DNA of 64,000 nt from AP-15 sp963774345 (GCA_963774345.1 CAVZFB010000064.1:124001-188000); one strand, 5' to 3'; counted from the first letter of the stretch, positions 46,576-57,225 are shown. Notes: a model not told the origin generated them from the sequence alone. A program made the numbers and translations.

Positions 46576-46974
46576 TCAAAAGACGCGGCATAGCACCTCG
46601 CCGCCGACCTTTGCGGCGCGGGCCTCGTTGTCGGACAATACGCCGCGCGGGGTCGAAAGGATGGCGATGCCGAGCCCGTTATAGCTGCGCGGCAGATCGG
46701 CGATACGCGAGTAGATCCGACGACCAGGCTTCGATATTCGGGTGATTTCGCGGATAACCGGCTCGCCATCGACGTATTTGAGCTCGATCTTGAGCTCGGC
46801 GACGCCCGGGCGCAAATCCTCGCGGGTAAAGCCACGGATATAGCCTTCGCGCTTTAGCACTTCGAGCACGTTGGCGCGGATCTTCGAGGCGGGCGAGGCG
46901 ACGACGGCCTGGCGCGCGCGCTGCCCGTTGCGGATCCGGGTCAGCATGTCTCCCAACGGATCGCTCATCGTCAT
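46576..46974 (-). CDS. rpsH: 30S ribosomal protein S8
   Basis: A 132-residue S8, an early 16S rRNA binder and in many bacteria the spc-operon translational repressor. It has SDPLGDMLTRIRNGQRA, ISKPGRRIYSRIADLP and the C-terminal STPRGVLSDNEARAAKVGGEVLCRVF (two parts). ATG 46974 has GGAG about ten bases upstream; 46968 is an alternative two codons later. Confidence 0.98.
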   Translation of the reverse strand: MTMSDPLGDMLTRIRNGQRARQAVVASPASKIRANVLEVLKREGYIRGFTREDLRPGVAELKIELKYVDGEPVIREITRISKPGRRIYSRIADLPRSYNGLGIAILSTPRGVLSDNEARAAKVGGEVLCRVF

Positions 46975-46987
46975 CGCCGGGGTTCTC

Positions 46988-47293
46988 CTACCAGCTCGAC
47001 TTGAGCATGCCTGGGATCTGCCCCGAGGAGGCATACTCGCGCAGCGCAATGCGCGACAGCTTGAACTTGCGGTAAAAGCCACGCGGTCGGCCGGTCAAGG
47101 CGCAGCGGTTGCGCACCCGCGTCGGCGAGCTGTTGCGCGGCAACATGGCGAGCTTCAGCTGCGCTGCAAAACGCTCCTCGGGCGGCGCAGTTCGGTCGAT
47201 CGCGATCTGCTTGAGCCGAGTCCGTCGCGGGGCGATCTGCTTGGCCAGCTTGATCCGCCGCGCGTTCTTCTCGATCGAGCTCTTTTTTGCCAT
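46988..47293 (-). CDS. rpsN: 30S ribosomal protein S14
   Basis: A 101-residue S14 of the long zinc-free type. It has AKKSSIEKNARRIKLAKQ, LKLAMLPRNSSPTRVRNRC (two parts) and the C-terminal GRPRGFYRKFKLSRIALREYASSGQIPGM (two parts). It lies between rplE and rpsH. Confidence 0.98.
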   Translation of the reverse strand: MAKKSSIEKNARRIKLAKQIAPRRTRLKQIAIDRTAPPEERFAAQLKLAMLPRNSSPTRVRNRCALTGRPRGFYRKFKLSRIALREYASSGQIPGMLKSSW

Positions 47294-47314
47294 TTGGCTA
47301 AATTCCTCGCTCCG

Positions 47315-47860
47315 TCAATTCGCAAACGGCATGTCGAAACCCTTGAGCAGCGCCTTGGCCTCCGCGTCGGTTCGTGCCGTGGTCGTAACCACGACGTTCA
47401 TCCCGCGCACCGCATCGACGCGGTCGTAGTCGATCTCGGGAAAGACGATCTGCTCCTTGAGGCCGAGCGCGAAATTACCGCGGCCGTCGAAGCTCTTGCC
47501 CGAAATGCCGCGAAAGTCGCGCACTCGCGGCAGGGCCACGTTGATCAACCGGTCGAGAAACTCGTACATGCGCTGCCGGCGCAGGGTCACCTTGCAGCCG
47601 ATCGGCATGCCCTCGCGCAGCTTGAAGGTCGCGATCGACCGCTTGGCGCGAGTGATGACCGGATGCTGGCCGGTGATCGCGGTCAGCTCGCTCGCCGCGG
47701 CCTCGACCTTTTTGCTGTCCTGCACCGCCTCGCCGACGCCCATGTTGACGACGATCTTATCGAGCCGCGGCACCTGCATCGGGTTGGTGTAGCCGAACTC
47801 CTGCATCAGCGCCGGGCGCAATGTGGTCTCGTAATGATCCTGCAACCGCGGCTTGCTCAT
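47315..47860 (-). CDS. rplE: 50S ribosomal protein L5
   Basis: A 181-residue L5, which binds 5S rRNA. It has RLQDHYETTLRPALMQEFGY, IVVNMGVGEA, GQHPVITRAKRSIATFKLREG and GLKEQIVFPEIDYDRVDAVRGMNVVVTTTA (two parts). The ATG at 47860 starts the family consensus directly after rplX. Confidence 0.98.
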   Translation of the reverse strand: MSKPRLQDHYETTLRPALMQEFGYTNPMQVPRLDKIVVNMGVGEAVQDSKKVEAAASELTAITGQHPVITRAKRSIATFKLREGMPIGCKVTLRRQRMYEFLDRLINVALPRVRDFRGISGKSFDGRGNFALGLKEQIVFPEIDYDRVDAVRGMNVVVTTTARTDAEAKALLKGFDMPFAN

Positions 47861-47864
47861 TTTC

Positions 47865-48185
47865 TCACCTGTCGATGACTTCGCCCGAGCGGCGGGCGAC
47901 GCGGACCTTGCGCCCGTCGTCGAGCACCTTGTAGCCGATCCGGGTCGGCTTTGCCGATGCCGGATCGACATGGGCGACATTGGAGATGTGAAGCGCCAAT
48001 TCTTTCTCGACGATCCCGCCGGGGTCGCCCATCCGCGGCTTGGTGTGCCGTTTGACGAGATTGACCCCCTGCACGACGATTCGCCGCTCGGCGGGAAAGA
48101 CGCGCAGGACCTCGCCGGTTCTGCCCTTGTCGCGGCCGGCGATGACGACGACGTTGTCGCCCTTTTTGATCTTCAGCTTTGGCAT
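47865..48185 (-). CDS. rplX: 50S ribosomal protein L24
   Basis: A 106-residue L24, an assembly initiator of the 50S subunit. It has the KOW motif KKGDNVVVIAGRDKGRTGEVLRV, then VQGVNLVKRHTKP and GGIVEKELALHISNV. It lies between rplN and rplE. Confidence 0.98.
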   Translation of the reverse strand: MPKLKIKKGDNVVVIAGRDKGRTGEVLRVFPAERRIVVQGVNLVKRHTKPRMGDPGGIVEKELALHISNVAHVDPASAKPTRIGYKVLDDGRKVRVARRSGEVIDR

Positions 48186-48207
48186 GACCTCAACCTGTGC
48201 GAGCGGA

Positions 48208-48576
48208 TCACAGCACTTCGGGGGCGAGCGAGACGATCTTCATGAACCGTCGCGCCCGTAGCTCGCGGGTGACCGGTCCGAAGATGCGGGTGCCGATCGG
48301 CTCGCCCTGCTGGGTGATCAGCACCGCCGCGTTGCGATCGAAGCGGATCGCGCTGCCGTCGATGCGGCGGATCTCCTTGGCGGTACGGACGATGACGGCG
48401 CGATGCACGTCGCCCTTCTTGACCCGGCCGCGCGGGATCGCCTCCTTGACCGAGACGATGATCACGTCGCCGACGGTCGCGGTCCTGCGCTTGGAGCCGC
48501 CCAGCACCTTGATGCATTGGACTCGACGCGCGCCGGAATTGTCGGCGACGTCGAGGTTGGTCTGCATTTGGATCAT
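48208..48576 (-). CDS. rplN: 50S ribosomal protein L14
   Basis: A 122-residue L14. It has MIQMQTNLDVADNSGARRVQCIKVLGG (two parts), VIIVSVKEAIPRGRVKKG, and the C-terminal FGPVTRELRARRFMKIVSLAPEVL. Its start overlaps the rpsQ stop by four bases. Confidence 0.99.
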   Translation of the reverse strand: MIQMQTNLDVADNSGARRVQCIKVLGGSKRRTATVGDVIIVSVKEAIPRGRVKKGDVHRAVIVRTAKEIRRIDGSAIRFDRNAAVLITQQGEPIGTRIFGPVTRELRARRFMKIVSLAPEVL

Positions 48577-48902
48577 GCCGCACCTCCCGCTGGCGCGACG
48601 GGGTCGCCGCCCGACTCGGCTGCGGCCCGATCAGCATCCGCGACCCGCGAACGGCGTCCGCGGCCTTCCTCTACAGCTCCCAGCACGACCCAGTGCTTGC
48701 GCTTCGAGATCGGACGGCTTTCCTCGATGCGCACGGCGTCGCCGGCGTGCCAGCGGTTGTCTTCGTCGTGCGCCGCGTATTTCTTCGAACGGGTGACGAA
48801 CTTCTTGTAGATCGGGTGCATGACTCGGCGCTCGACGCGGACGATCACGGTCTTGTCGCCAGCGTCGCTGACAACGACTCCCTGGAGCATGCGTTTCGAC
48901 AT
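48573..48902 (-). CDS. rpsQ: 30S ribosomal protein S17 with C-terminal extension
   Basis: A 109-residue S17. The core has RMLQGVVVSDAGDKTVIVRVERR (two parts), HPIYKKFVTRSKKYAAHDE and RPISKRKHWVVLGAVE. It then continues for about 32 residues of Ala/Arg/Gly/Asp-rich sequence absent from the short S17 proteins. The extension ends at the rplN start (ATGA overlap). Confidence 0.97.
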   Translation of the reverse strand: MSKRMLQGVVVSDAGDKTVIVRVERRVMHPIYKKFVTRSKKYAAHDEDNRWHAGDAVRIEESRPISKRKHWVVLGAVEEGRGRRSRVADADRAAAESGGDPVAPAGGAA

Positions 48903-48914
48903 TCTGCTTCTTCC

Positions 48915-49112
48915 CTAAGGCGCCTGACGGCGCCGCTCGCCGAGAATGGTCTTGATGCGGGCGATGTCGCGCCGCACCTGGCGCACTCGGGCCGTGTTCT
49001 CGAGCTGCCCGTTGGCCCGCTGAAAGCGCAAGTTGAAAATCTCCTTGCCGAGCAGATCGAGCTGTCCGGTCAGCTCGTCGTCCGTCCTGGCTCTGACGTC
49101 GCCCGCTTTCAT
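48915..49112 (-). CDS. rpmC: 50S ribosomal protein L29
   Basis: A 65-residue L29, which lines the nascent-chain exit and binds trigger factor and SRP. It has DDELTGQLDLLGKEIFNLRFQRANGQLENTARVRQVRRDIARIKTIL (helical hairpin in several parts). The start shares a base with the rplP stop (TGATG). Confidence 0.98.
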   Translation of the reverse strand: MKAGDVRARTDDELTGQLDLLGKEIFNLRFQRANGQLENTARVRQVRRDIARIKTILGERRRQAP

Positions 49113-49534
49113 CACACGACTTCTTCGCCAGGGCGCGTGACGAACCGGGTGCCGAGCGGCAATTTCGCGGCGGCGAGGGCAAACGCCTCGCGCGCCGTCT
49201 CGGCCGGCACACCGTCGAGCTCGAACATGATGCGCCCCGGCTTGACCCGGCAGATCCAGAATTCGGGCGATCCCTTGCCGCTGCCCATGCGTACTTCGGC
49301 CGGCTTGTGCGAGACCGGCACGTCGGGGAAGATGCGGATCCAAACCCGGCCGACGCGGCGGATGTGGCGGGTGATCGCGCGCCGCGCCGCCTCGATCTGG
49401 CGCGCCGTGATCCGGCCGGGATCGGCCGCCTTGAGCCCATAGGCGCCGAAGTTCAACGTCGTCCCGCCCTTGGCGAGACCGTGGACGCGGCCCTTATGCG
49501 CTTTGCGGTATTTGCTCCGCTTCGGACTGAGCAT
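49112..49534 (-). CDS. rplP: 50S ribosomal protein L16
   Basis: A 140-residue L16 at the A-site tRNA-binding region. It starts MLSPKRSKYRKAHKGR. It has FGAYGLKAADPGRITARQIEAARRAITRHIRRVGRVWIRIFPD (several parts) and PVSHKPAEVRMGSGKGSPEFW (two parts). It lies between rpsC and rpmC. Confidence 0.99.
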   Translation of the reverse strand: MLSPKRSKYRKAHKGRVHGLAKGGTTLNFGAYGLKAADPGRITARQIEAARRAITRHIRRVGRVWIRIFPDVPVSHKPAEVRMGSGKGSPEFWICRVKPGRIMFELDGVPAETAREAFALAAAKLPLGTRFVTRPGEEVV

Positions 49535-49540
49535 GGATCG

Positions 49541-50255
49541 TCACCCCAATGCTTCGCGCCGGCCGCGCTCGTGACTTGCCGGCGGGCCTTGCCCTTCGAG
49601 CGCTCGCTTCTCCTGCGCCATCGGGTCGTGCGCCAGGATCTCGCCCTTGAACACCCATACCTTGACGCCGCAGATGCCGTAGGTCGTTTTGGCGGTGCCG
49701 TAGCCGAAATCGACATCGGCGCGCAACGTATGCAGCGGCACCCGGCCTTCGCGATACCATTCCATGCGGGCGATCTCGGCGCCGCCGAGCCGGCCCGAGC
49801 AGTTGATCCGGATGCCTTGCGCGCCCAATCGCATCGCCGATTGCACGGCACGCTTCATCGCCCGGCGGAAGGCGACGCGCCGCTCGAGCTGTTGCGCGAT
49901 GCCGTCGGCGATCAGCTTCGCGTCGATCTCGGGCTTGCGGATTTCGACGATGTTGAGGCTGACCTCGCTTGCTGTGATCTTGGCGATGTCGGTGCGCAGT
50001 TTCTCGATATCGGCGCCCTTTTTGCCGATGATCACGCCCGGGCCGAGCCGAGTGCAGCGTGATCCGGCTCTTTTTGGCGGCGCGCTCGATGACGATGCGC
50101 GAGACGCCCGCCTGCGCCAGCCGCCGATTGAGAAAGCGGCGCAGCCCGAGATCGTCGAGCAGCAGCTCGGCATAGTCCTTGCGCGCGAACCAGCGCGAAT
50201 CCCAGGTGCGGTTGATGCCGAGCCGCAGCCCGATCGGGTTGACTTTCTGACCCAT
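49541..50255 (-). CDS. rpsC: 30S ribosomal protein S3 (one frame break)
   Basis: S3, part of the mRNA entry channel. It starts MGQKVNPIGLRLGINRTWDS and reads to LHSARPG. The KH-domain loop VIIGKKGADIEKLR and the rest up to KTTYGICGVKVWVFKGEIL are in another frame. One extra base at about 50035-50044 (within GGGCGTG) accounts for it. The total length is normal at about 237 residues. It is single-copy and essential, so an error is likely. Confidence 0.95.
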
Positions 50256-50269
50256 CAGGTCGTCTCCTC

Positions 50270-50653
50270 TCAGGCCGTTTCCTCGGGGCGCTCGCGCACG
50301 ATCACGGTCAGATGCGCGAAATGCTTTTCGACCCGCGCCGAGCGGCCGCGGCCGCGGGTGTGAAAGCGCTTCAAAACAAAGGCCCGGCCGACCGTCGCCT
50401 CCTTGACGTAGAGCCGGTCGACATCGAGCTGATGATTGTTCTCGGCGTTGGCGATCGCCGCCTGCAGCACCTTCTTGACGTCGCCGGCGATGCGGCGCCG
50501 CGAAAAGGTCAGTTCGGCCAGTGCCGAGGCGGCGGTCTTGCCGCGGATCGCCTGCGCGACGAGGTTGAGCTTGCGCGCGCTGATCCGCAGCCCGCGCAGG
50601 CTGGCCAAGGCCTCGCTGTCGTCGAGCCGGCGCTCGGCTGCCGGCTTGCTCAT
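50270..50653 (-). CDS. rplV: 50S ribosomal protein L22
   Basis: A 127-residue L22, whose hairpin reaches into the exit tunnel. It has LRGLRISARKLNLVAQAIRGK, RRRIAGDVKKVLQAAIANAENNH (two parts) and FHTRGRGRSARVEKHFAHLTVIV (two parts). It lies between rpsS and rpsC. Confidence 0.98.
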   Translation of the reverse strand: MSKPAAERRLDDSEALASLRGLRISARKLNLVAQAIRGKTAASALAELTFSRRRIAGDVKKVLQAAIANAENNHQLDVDRLYVKEATVGRAFVLKRFHTRGRGRSARVEKHFAHLTVIVRERPEETA

Positions 50654-50654
50654 C

Positions 50655-50932
50655 TCAGGCTCTCCTCGCCTTCTTGTCGCCGGCGTGGCCGTAGAAGGTG
50701 CGCGTCGGCGCGAACTCGCCGAGCTTGTGGCCGATCATGTTCTCGGTCACCAGCACCGGGATGAATTTGTGCCCGTTGTAGACGCCGAAGGTCAGCCCGA
50801 CGAATTGCGGGAAGATCGTCGAGCGGCGCGACCACGTCCGGATCACCTGGTTGCGCCCGGACCGCGCGCGTCTTCCGCCTTCTTCAACAGATAGCCGTCG
50901 ACGAACGGGCCCTTCCAAACCGATCGGGTCAA
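50655..50932 (-). CDS. rpsS: 30S ribosomal protein S19 (one frame break)
   Basis: S19, a 30S head protein. It starts at TTG 50932 (read as MTRSVWKGPFVDGYLLKKAED) with GGAGA nine bases upstream. After the CG-repeat at about 50860-50870 the frame changes, and SGRNQVIRTWSRRSTIFPQFVG and HKLGEFAPTRTFYGHAGDKKA follow. One missing base fits best, restoring the usual spacing of A-R-x-S-G-R-N. Essential and single-copy, so an error is likely. Confidence 0.94.
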
Positions 50933-50958
50933 GCTGTGTCTCCGTGCTCGACTGGGGG

Positions 50959-51787
50959 CTAGCGTTGATGGCGGCGGCGGACGATCAGCCGATCGGTCGC
51001 CTTGTTGTGCCGCGTCTTCTTGCCCTTGGTCGGCTTGCCCCAGGGGGTCACCGGATGCCGGCCGCCCGAGGTGCGGCCTTCGCCGCCGCCATGCGGATGA
51101 TCGATCGGGTTCATCGCCACGCCGCGAACCGAGGGCCGACGGCCGAGCCAGCGGTTGCGCCCGGCCTTGGCGATGACGATGTTCTGCTGATCGGGGTTCG
51201 ACACCGCGCCGATCGTCGCCCGGCATTCGGCGCGCACCATGCGCAATTCGCCCGACGACAGGCGCAGCAGCGCGTAGCCCTGGTCGCGGCCGACGAGCTG
51301 AACATAGGTTCCGGCCGAGCGCGCGATCTGACCGCCCTTGCCGGCTTTCATCTCGACATTGTGGATGATCGTGCCGACCGGCATGCTGCGCATCGGCATC
51401 GCATTGCCGGGCTTGACGTCGACCTTCTCGCCCGAGACGACCGTGTCTCCGGCTTTCAGCCGCTGCGGCGCCAGGATGTAGGCGAGTTCGCCGTCCTGGT
51501 AGCGGATCAGCGCGATGAAGGCGGTGCGGTTCGGATCGTATTCGAGCCGCTCGACGGTCGCCGGCATATCCATTTTGCCGCGCTTGAAATCGACGATGCG
51601 GTAGCGCCTCTTGTGCTCCGCCGCCGCGCCAGCGCACGGTGATGCGGCCGGTGTTGTTGCGCCCGCCCTTGCCGCGCAAACCCTCGGTCAAGGCTTTGAC
51701 CGGCTTCCCCTTCCACAGCTCGCTGCGATCGACGATGACCAGCTCGCGGCGCGACGGGGTGGTCGGGTTGAAGGTCTTGAGCGCCAT
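50959..51787 (-). CDS. rplB: 50S ribosomal protein L2 (one frame break)
   Basis: L2, needed for peptidyl transfer and subunit joining. It starts MALKTFNPTTPSRRELVIVD and reads to GRITVRWRGGG. One extra base near 51613-51622 moves the rest (HKRRYRIVDFKRGKMDMPATV, GGQIARSAGTYVQLVGRD, GVAMNPIDHPHGGGEGRTSGG) to another frame. The full length is about 275 residues, as expected. The apparent fusion of its first part to S19 is an artefact of this break. Confidence 0.96.
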
Positions 51788-51802
51788 CGCCCCGGCTCCG
51801 TC

Positions 51803-52134
51803 TCAGATCCCCGTGGTCACGTCGATCCTCTGGCCTTCGCCGAGGGTGACGATCGCCTTCTTGTAGTCGGAGCGGCGCCCGAGACGGCCGCGGAACCGCT
51901 TGATCTTGCCCATGACGCGGATCGTGTTGACCGCGGTCACCTTGACATTGAACAGCCCCTCGACCGCGGCCTTGACCTCGCGCTTGGTCGCCGTCAGCGG
52001 CACGCGAAAGATCACCTGATTGTGCTCCGAGACATTCGTCGCCTTTTCGGTGATCACCGGGGTGCGAATGATGTCGTACATCTGCTCGCGCGTCAGCTTG
52101 TCTCGGCGCGGGGAATGACGCGAAACCGGCTCAT
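51803..52134 (-). CDS. rplW: 50S ribosomal protein L23 (probable frame break near N-terminus)
   Basis: L23, at the tunnel exit. The main frame from ATG 52081 reads MYDIIRTPVITEKATNVSEHNQVIFRV (two parts) and RVMGKIKRFRGRLGRRSDYKKAIVTLGEGQ (two parts). The rplD stop overlaps an ATG at 52134 (MSRFRVIPRAE) in another frame, and one missing base at about 52100-52106 would join it to DKLTREQMYD. That matches longer L23 N-termini in this group. If not, the protein starts at 52081. Confidence 0.93.
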
Positions 52135-52755
52135 TTGAGGCGCGCCTCCAAATGCTGCACCGCGTCGCGGGTCAGGACCAGCGTGTCGCGCCGCAGGATG
52201 TCGTAGACATTGGCGCCCTGCTGCGGCAGCACGTCGACCCGCGGCAGGTTGCGCGCGGCGCGGGCGAAATTCTCGTCGACCGCCGAGCCGTCGATGATCA
52301 GCACCGAATCCCAGCCGAGCGCCGTCGAGCCGGGCCCGCAGCGCCTTGGTCTTGGCCTCTTCGGACCGGGCGGCGTCGATGACGACGAGCTTGCCCTCGC
52401 CGTGCTTGGCCGACAGCGCGGTCTTGAGGCCGAGCCGGCGCACCTTCTTTTGCAGGCCGAAGGCGTGGCTGCGCACGACCGGGCCAAAGATCCGGGCGCC
52501 GCCGCGAAACTGCGGCGAGCGCAGGCTGCCCTGGCGGGCGCGGCCGGTGCCCTTCTGCTTGTAGGGCTTTTTGGTCGTGCCCTGGATGTCGCTGATGCCC
52601 TTGGTCTTGTGCGTGCCGGCGCGGCGCTTGGCGAGCTGCCAATTGACGACGCGGGCCAGGATGTCGCGGCGGACCGGCAGCCCGAACACGGCGTCGTCGA
52701 GTTCGATGTCGCCGACCTCCTGATTGTCGAGATTGCGCACGACGAGCTTGCTCAT
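52131..52755 (-). CDS. rplD: 50S ribosomal protein L4 (one frame break)
   Basis: L4, an assembly initiator and, in gammaproteobacteria, the S10 operon autoregulator. The first part has VVNWQLAKRRAGTHKTKG, GTGRARQGSLRSPQFRGGARIFGP (two parts) and KHGEGKLVVIDAA. After about 52319-52325 the frame shifts, and LGWDSVLIIDGSAVDENFARAARNLP (two parts) and VYDILRRDTLVLTRDAVQHLEARL (two parts) follow. One extra base fits. Its stop overlaps the rplW start (ATGA). Confidence 0.95.
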
Positions 52756-52788
52756 GCTCGGGCTCTCCCGCCGGCGCTTCGACGCGTT

Positions 52789-53468
52789 TCATGGCGCGCC
52801 GCGCAGCGCGGCCGGGAACGGCAGCCCCTCGGGCATCTTGCGCTTGACCGCGTCCTTGACCAGGACAAAGCCGCCCTTGCTGCCCGGCACCGCGCCCTTG
52901 ATCATCAGCACACCGCGCTCGACATCGGCCGAGATCACTTCGAGGCTCTGCGTCGTCACCCGCTCGGCCCCGAGATGCCCGGCCATCTTCTTGTTCTTGA
53001 AGGTCTTGCCCGGCGATTGGCGCTGGCCGGTCGAGCCGTGGCTGCGATGCGACACCGACACGCCGTGACTGGCGCGCAGGCCGCTGAAATTGTGCCGCTT
53101 CATCGCGCCGGCAAAACCCTTGCCGATGCTGGTGCCGACGACGTCGACCCGCTGTCCGGGGACGAAATGCGCGGCGGTGATCTCGGCGCCGACCTCGACC
53201 AGCGCATCCTCGGAGACGCGAAATTCGGCGAGCCGCGCCTTTGGCTCGACCTTCGCCTTGGCGAAATGGCCGCGCTGCGGCTTCGAGACGTTCTTGACCT
53301 TGGCCGTGCCGACGCCGAGCTGCAGCGCGCAATAGCCGTCTTTTTCCGCGGTGCGCACCGCGACGACCTGGCAATTGTCGACCGCAGCACGGTCACCGGG
53401 ACGTGATTGCCGTCCTCGGTGAAGATCCGGGTCATGCCGAGCTTGTGCGCGAGGAGGCCGGTGCGCAT
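52789..53468 (-). CDS. rplC: 50S ribosomal protein L3 (one frame break)
   Basis: L3, an early 23S rRNA-binding protein. It starts MRTGLLAHKLGMTRIFTEDGN and reads to VTVLR. One missing base near 53381-53385 (probably GGG read as GG) moves the remainder, VDNCQVVAVRTAEKDGYCAL, HNFSGLRASHGVSVSHRSHGSTGQ (two parts) and FKNKKMAGHLGAERVTTQ, to another frame. Total length is about 226 residues. It has a longer C-terminus than E. coli L3, as is usual in this class. Confidence 0.95.
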
Positions 53469-53479
53469 CGCACTGATCC

Positions 53480-53788
53480 TTAGAGCTTGATCTCGACGTC
53501 GACGCCGGCGGCGAGGTCGAGCTTCATCAGCGCGTCGACGGTCTGCGGCGTCGGGTCGACGATGTCGAGCACGCGCTTGTGGGTGCGGATCTCGAATTGC
53601 TCGCGCGACTTCTTGTCGATATGCGGCGAGCGCAGCACGGTGAACTTCTCGATCTTGGTCGGCAGCGGGATCGGACCGCGCATCCGCGCGCCGGTCCGCT
53701 TGGCGGTGTTGACGATCTCGCTCGTCGACTGGTCGAGCACGCGGTGATCGTAGGCCCGCAATCGTATGCGGATGTTCTGATTGTCCAT
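53480..53788 (-). CDS. rpsJ: 30S ribosomal protein S10
   Basis: A 102-residue S10, also NusE in antitermination complexes. It has IRIRLRAYDHRVLDQST, AKRTGARMRGPIPLPTKIEKFTVLRSPHIDKKSREQFE (several parts) and a DLAAGVDVEIKL end. It is the first gene of the S10 block, 44 bases after tuf. Confidence 0.99.
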   Translation of the reverse strand: MDNQNIRIRLRAYDHRVLDQSTSEIVNTAKRTGARMRGPIPLPTKIEKFTVLRSPHIDKKSREQFEIRTHKRVLDIVDPTPQTVDALMKLDLAAGVDVEIKL

Positions 53789-53832
53789 CTGGCGTTTTCG
53801 TCCCCCAATAGAACCTTGCTGGTTTGGCTTGG

Positions 53833-55025
<1,193 letters not shown>

Positions 55026-55062
55026 CGTCTTGTTCTCCGCTCAAACCCGCTCGGCGCCGAGC

Positions 55063-57138
55063 TCAGGCCATCTTGGCGCGGACTTCGTCCGCCACCGCCT
55101 GCGGCACGTGTTCATAGTGATCGAAATGCATCGTGTATTGGGCGCGGCCCTGGCTCATCGAGCGCAACGTGTTGACATAGCCGAACATGTTGGCGAGCGG
55201 CACCATCGCATCGATGACACGTGCGTTGCCACGGGTGTCCATGCCGGTAATTTGGCCGCGCCTGCTGTTCAGGTCGCCGATCACATCGCCGAGATACTCG
55301 TCAGGCGTCACTACCTCGACCCGCATGATCGGCTCGAGCAGCTTTGGCGCGGCCTTCATGACGCCTTCCTTGAAGGCGGCGCGGGCTGCGATCTCGAACG
55401 CCAGAACGCTCGAATCGACATCGTGATAGGCGCCGTCGAACAAGGTCACTTTCAGATCGATGACCGGAAAGCCGGCGAGCACGCCGGTTTCGGTCGACGC
55501 CTTCAGCCCCTTTTCGACACCCGGCACATATTCTTTCGGCACGGCGCCGCCGATGACCTCGTTCTCGAAGACAAAGCCCTCGCCGGGCGTCAGCGGCTCG
55601 AAACGCAGCTTGACCCGGGCGAACTGGCCGGCGCCGCCGGTCTGCTTCTTGTGCGTGTAGTCCACCTCGGAGGGGCGCGTGATGGTCTCGCGATAGGCGA
55701 CCTGCGGCGCGCCGACATTGGCGTCGACCTTGAATTCGCGCTTCATCCGGTCGACGATGATCTCAAGGTGTAGTTCACCCATCCCCTTGATCACGGTCTG
55801 GCCGCTCTCGTGATCGACGGCGACCCGGAATGATGGATCCTCGGTCGCAAGTCGGGCCAATGCCTGGCCCATCTTCTCCTGGTCACCCTTGGTCTTCGGT
55901 TCGACCGCGATCTCGATGACCGGCTCCGGGAACTCCATACGTTCGAGCACCACCGGGGCGGCCGGATCGGAGAGCGTGTCGCCGGTTGTCGTACTCTTGA
56001 GCCCGGCAAACGCGACGATGTCGCCGGCCCGCGCCTCCTTGATGTCCTCGCGGTGGTTCGCGTGCATCTGCAGCATGCGGCCGACCCGCTCGCGGCTGTT
56101 TTTGACCGTATTCAGCATCTGGCTGCCGCTGGTCACCACGCCGGAATAGATGCGCACGAAGGTCAGCGAGCCGACAAAGGGGTCGCTCATGATCTTGAAG
56201 GCAAGCCCCGCGAACGGCTCGTCGTCGGAGGAGCTGCGCATAACCTGGTGATTGGTGCCCATCCTGACGCCCTTGATCGCGGCGACGTCGGTCGGAGCCG
56301 GCAGATAGGCGACAACTGCGTCGAGCAACGGCTGCACCCCCTTGTTCTTGAACGCCGAGCCGCACAGCACCGGGACGAACCCGGCGCTGATCGTGCCGCT
56401 GCGGATGCAGCGTCGCAAAGTCCCCTCGTCGGGTTCTTCGCCGGCGAGATAGGCTTCGAGTGCCGCATCGTCCTGCTCGACCGCGGCTTCAACTAATTTG
56501 CTGCGGAAGACCTTCGTCTCAGCCATCATCTCTGGCGGAATCTCGACGATGTCGAACTGGGCGCCCAGGGTCTCTTCGCGCCACTTGATCGCCCGCATGC
56601 CGACGAGATCGACAACTCCGACAAAATCGCTCTCAACGCCCAACGGCAATTGCACGACCAGCGGGCGCGCCCCGAGCCGGTCGGCGATCATCGCGACGCA
56701 GCGTGGGAAATCGGCGCCTGTCCGATCCATCTTGTTGATGAAACATATCCGCGGCACGCCGTATTTGTCGGCTTGGCGCCACACGGTCTCGGATTGCGGC
56801 TCGACCCCCGCGACTGAATCAAAGACGGCAACAGCGCCGTCGAGCACACGCAGACTGCGCTCGACCTCGATCGTGAAATCGACATGGCCGGGTGTGTCGA
56901 TGATGTTGATGCGATAATCGTCCCAAAAGCAGGTTGTCGCGGCCGAGGTGATCGTAATGCCGCGTTCCTGCTCCTGCGCCATCCAATCCATCGTGGCGGT
57001 GCCCTCGTGCACTTCGCCGATTTTGTAGGACCGCCCGGTGTAATAGAGAATCCGCTCGGTCGTTGTGGTCTTGCCGGCATCGATATGCGCCATGATGCCG
57101 ATGTTGCGGTATCGCTCGAGTGGTGTCTGTCGTGTCAT
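55063..57138 (-). CDS. fusA: elongation factor G
   Basis: EF-G, about 691 residues, the translocation GTPase. The G domain has RNIGIMAHIDAGKTTTTERIL (two parts), DTPGHVDFTIEVERSLRVLDGAV (two parts) and FINKMDRTGADF. Domain IV and V motifs are VAYRETIT near mid-C-terminus and QGRAQYTMHFDHYEHVP. The ATG at 57138 is chosen because the family sequence starts TPLERYRNIG and CGGAG lies upstream; an open frame continues to 57180. It lies between rpsG and tuf. Confidence 0.98.
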   Translation of the reverse strand: MTRQTPLERYRNIGIMAHIDAGKTTTTERILYYTGRSYKIGEVHEGTATMDWMAQEQERGITITSAATTCFWDDYRINIIDTPGHVDFTIEVERSLRVLDGAVAVFDSVAGVEPQSETVWRQADKYGVPRICFINKMDRTGADFPRCVAMIADRLGARPLVVQLPLGVESDFVGVVDLVGMRAIKWREETLGAQFDIVEIPPEMMAETKVFRSKLVEAAVEQDDAALEAYLAGEEPDEGTLRRCIRSGTISAGFVPVLCGSAFKNKGVQPLLDAVVAYLPAPTDVAAIKGVRMGTNHQVMRSSSDDEPFAGLAFKIMSDPFVGSLTFVRIYSGVVTSGSQMLNTVKNSRERVGRMLQMHANHREDIKEARAGDIVAFAGLKSTTTGDTLSDPAAPVVLERMEFPEPVIEIAVEPKTKGDQEKMGQALARLATEDPSFRVAVDHESGQTVIKGMGELHLEIIVDRMKREFKVDANVGAPQVAYRETITRPSEVDYTHKKQTGGAGQFARVKLRFEPLTPGEGFVFENEVIGGAVPKEYVPGVEKGLKASTETGVLAGFPVIDLKVTLFDGAYHDVDSSVLAFEIAARAAFKEGVMKAAPKLLEPIMRVEVVTPDEYLGDVIGDLNSRRGQITGMDTRGNARVIDAMVPLANMFGYVNTLRSMSQGRAQYTMHFDHYEHVPQAVADEVRAKMA

Positions 57139-57225
57139 CAAAGAAGCTCCGAGGTGCGGCGGTAACGCGCGGCCGACCAATGTTGTAATGACCGTCCTCT
57201 GCGGCCCGGCTGCCCCGCTTCCTCG

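Noticed and set aside
50843..51787. An apparent fusion of L2 and S19.
   Set aside because: The frame joining them encodes Arg/Ser-rich nonsense, while the true L2 continuation lies in another frame.
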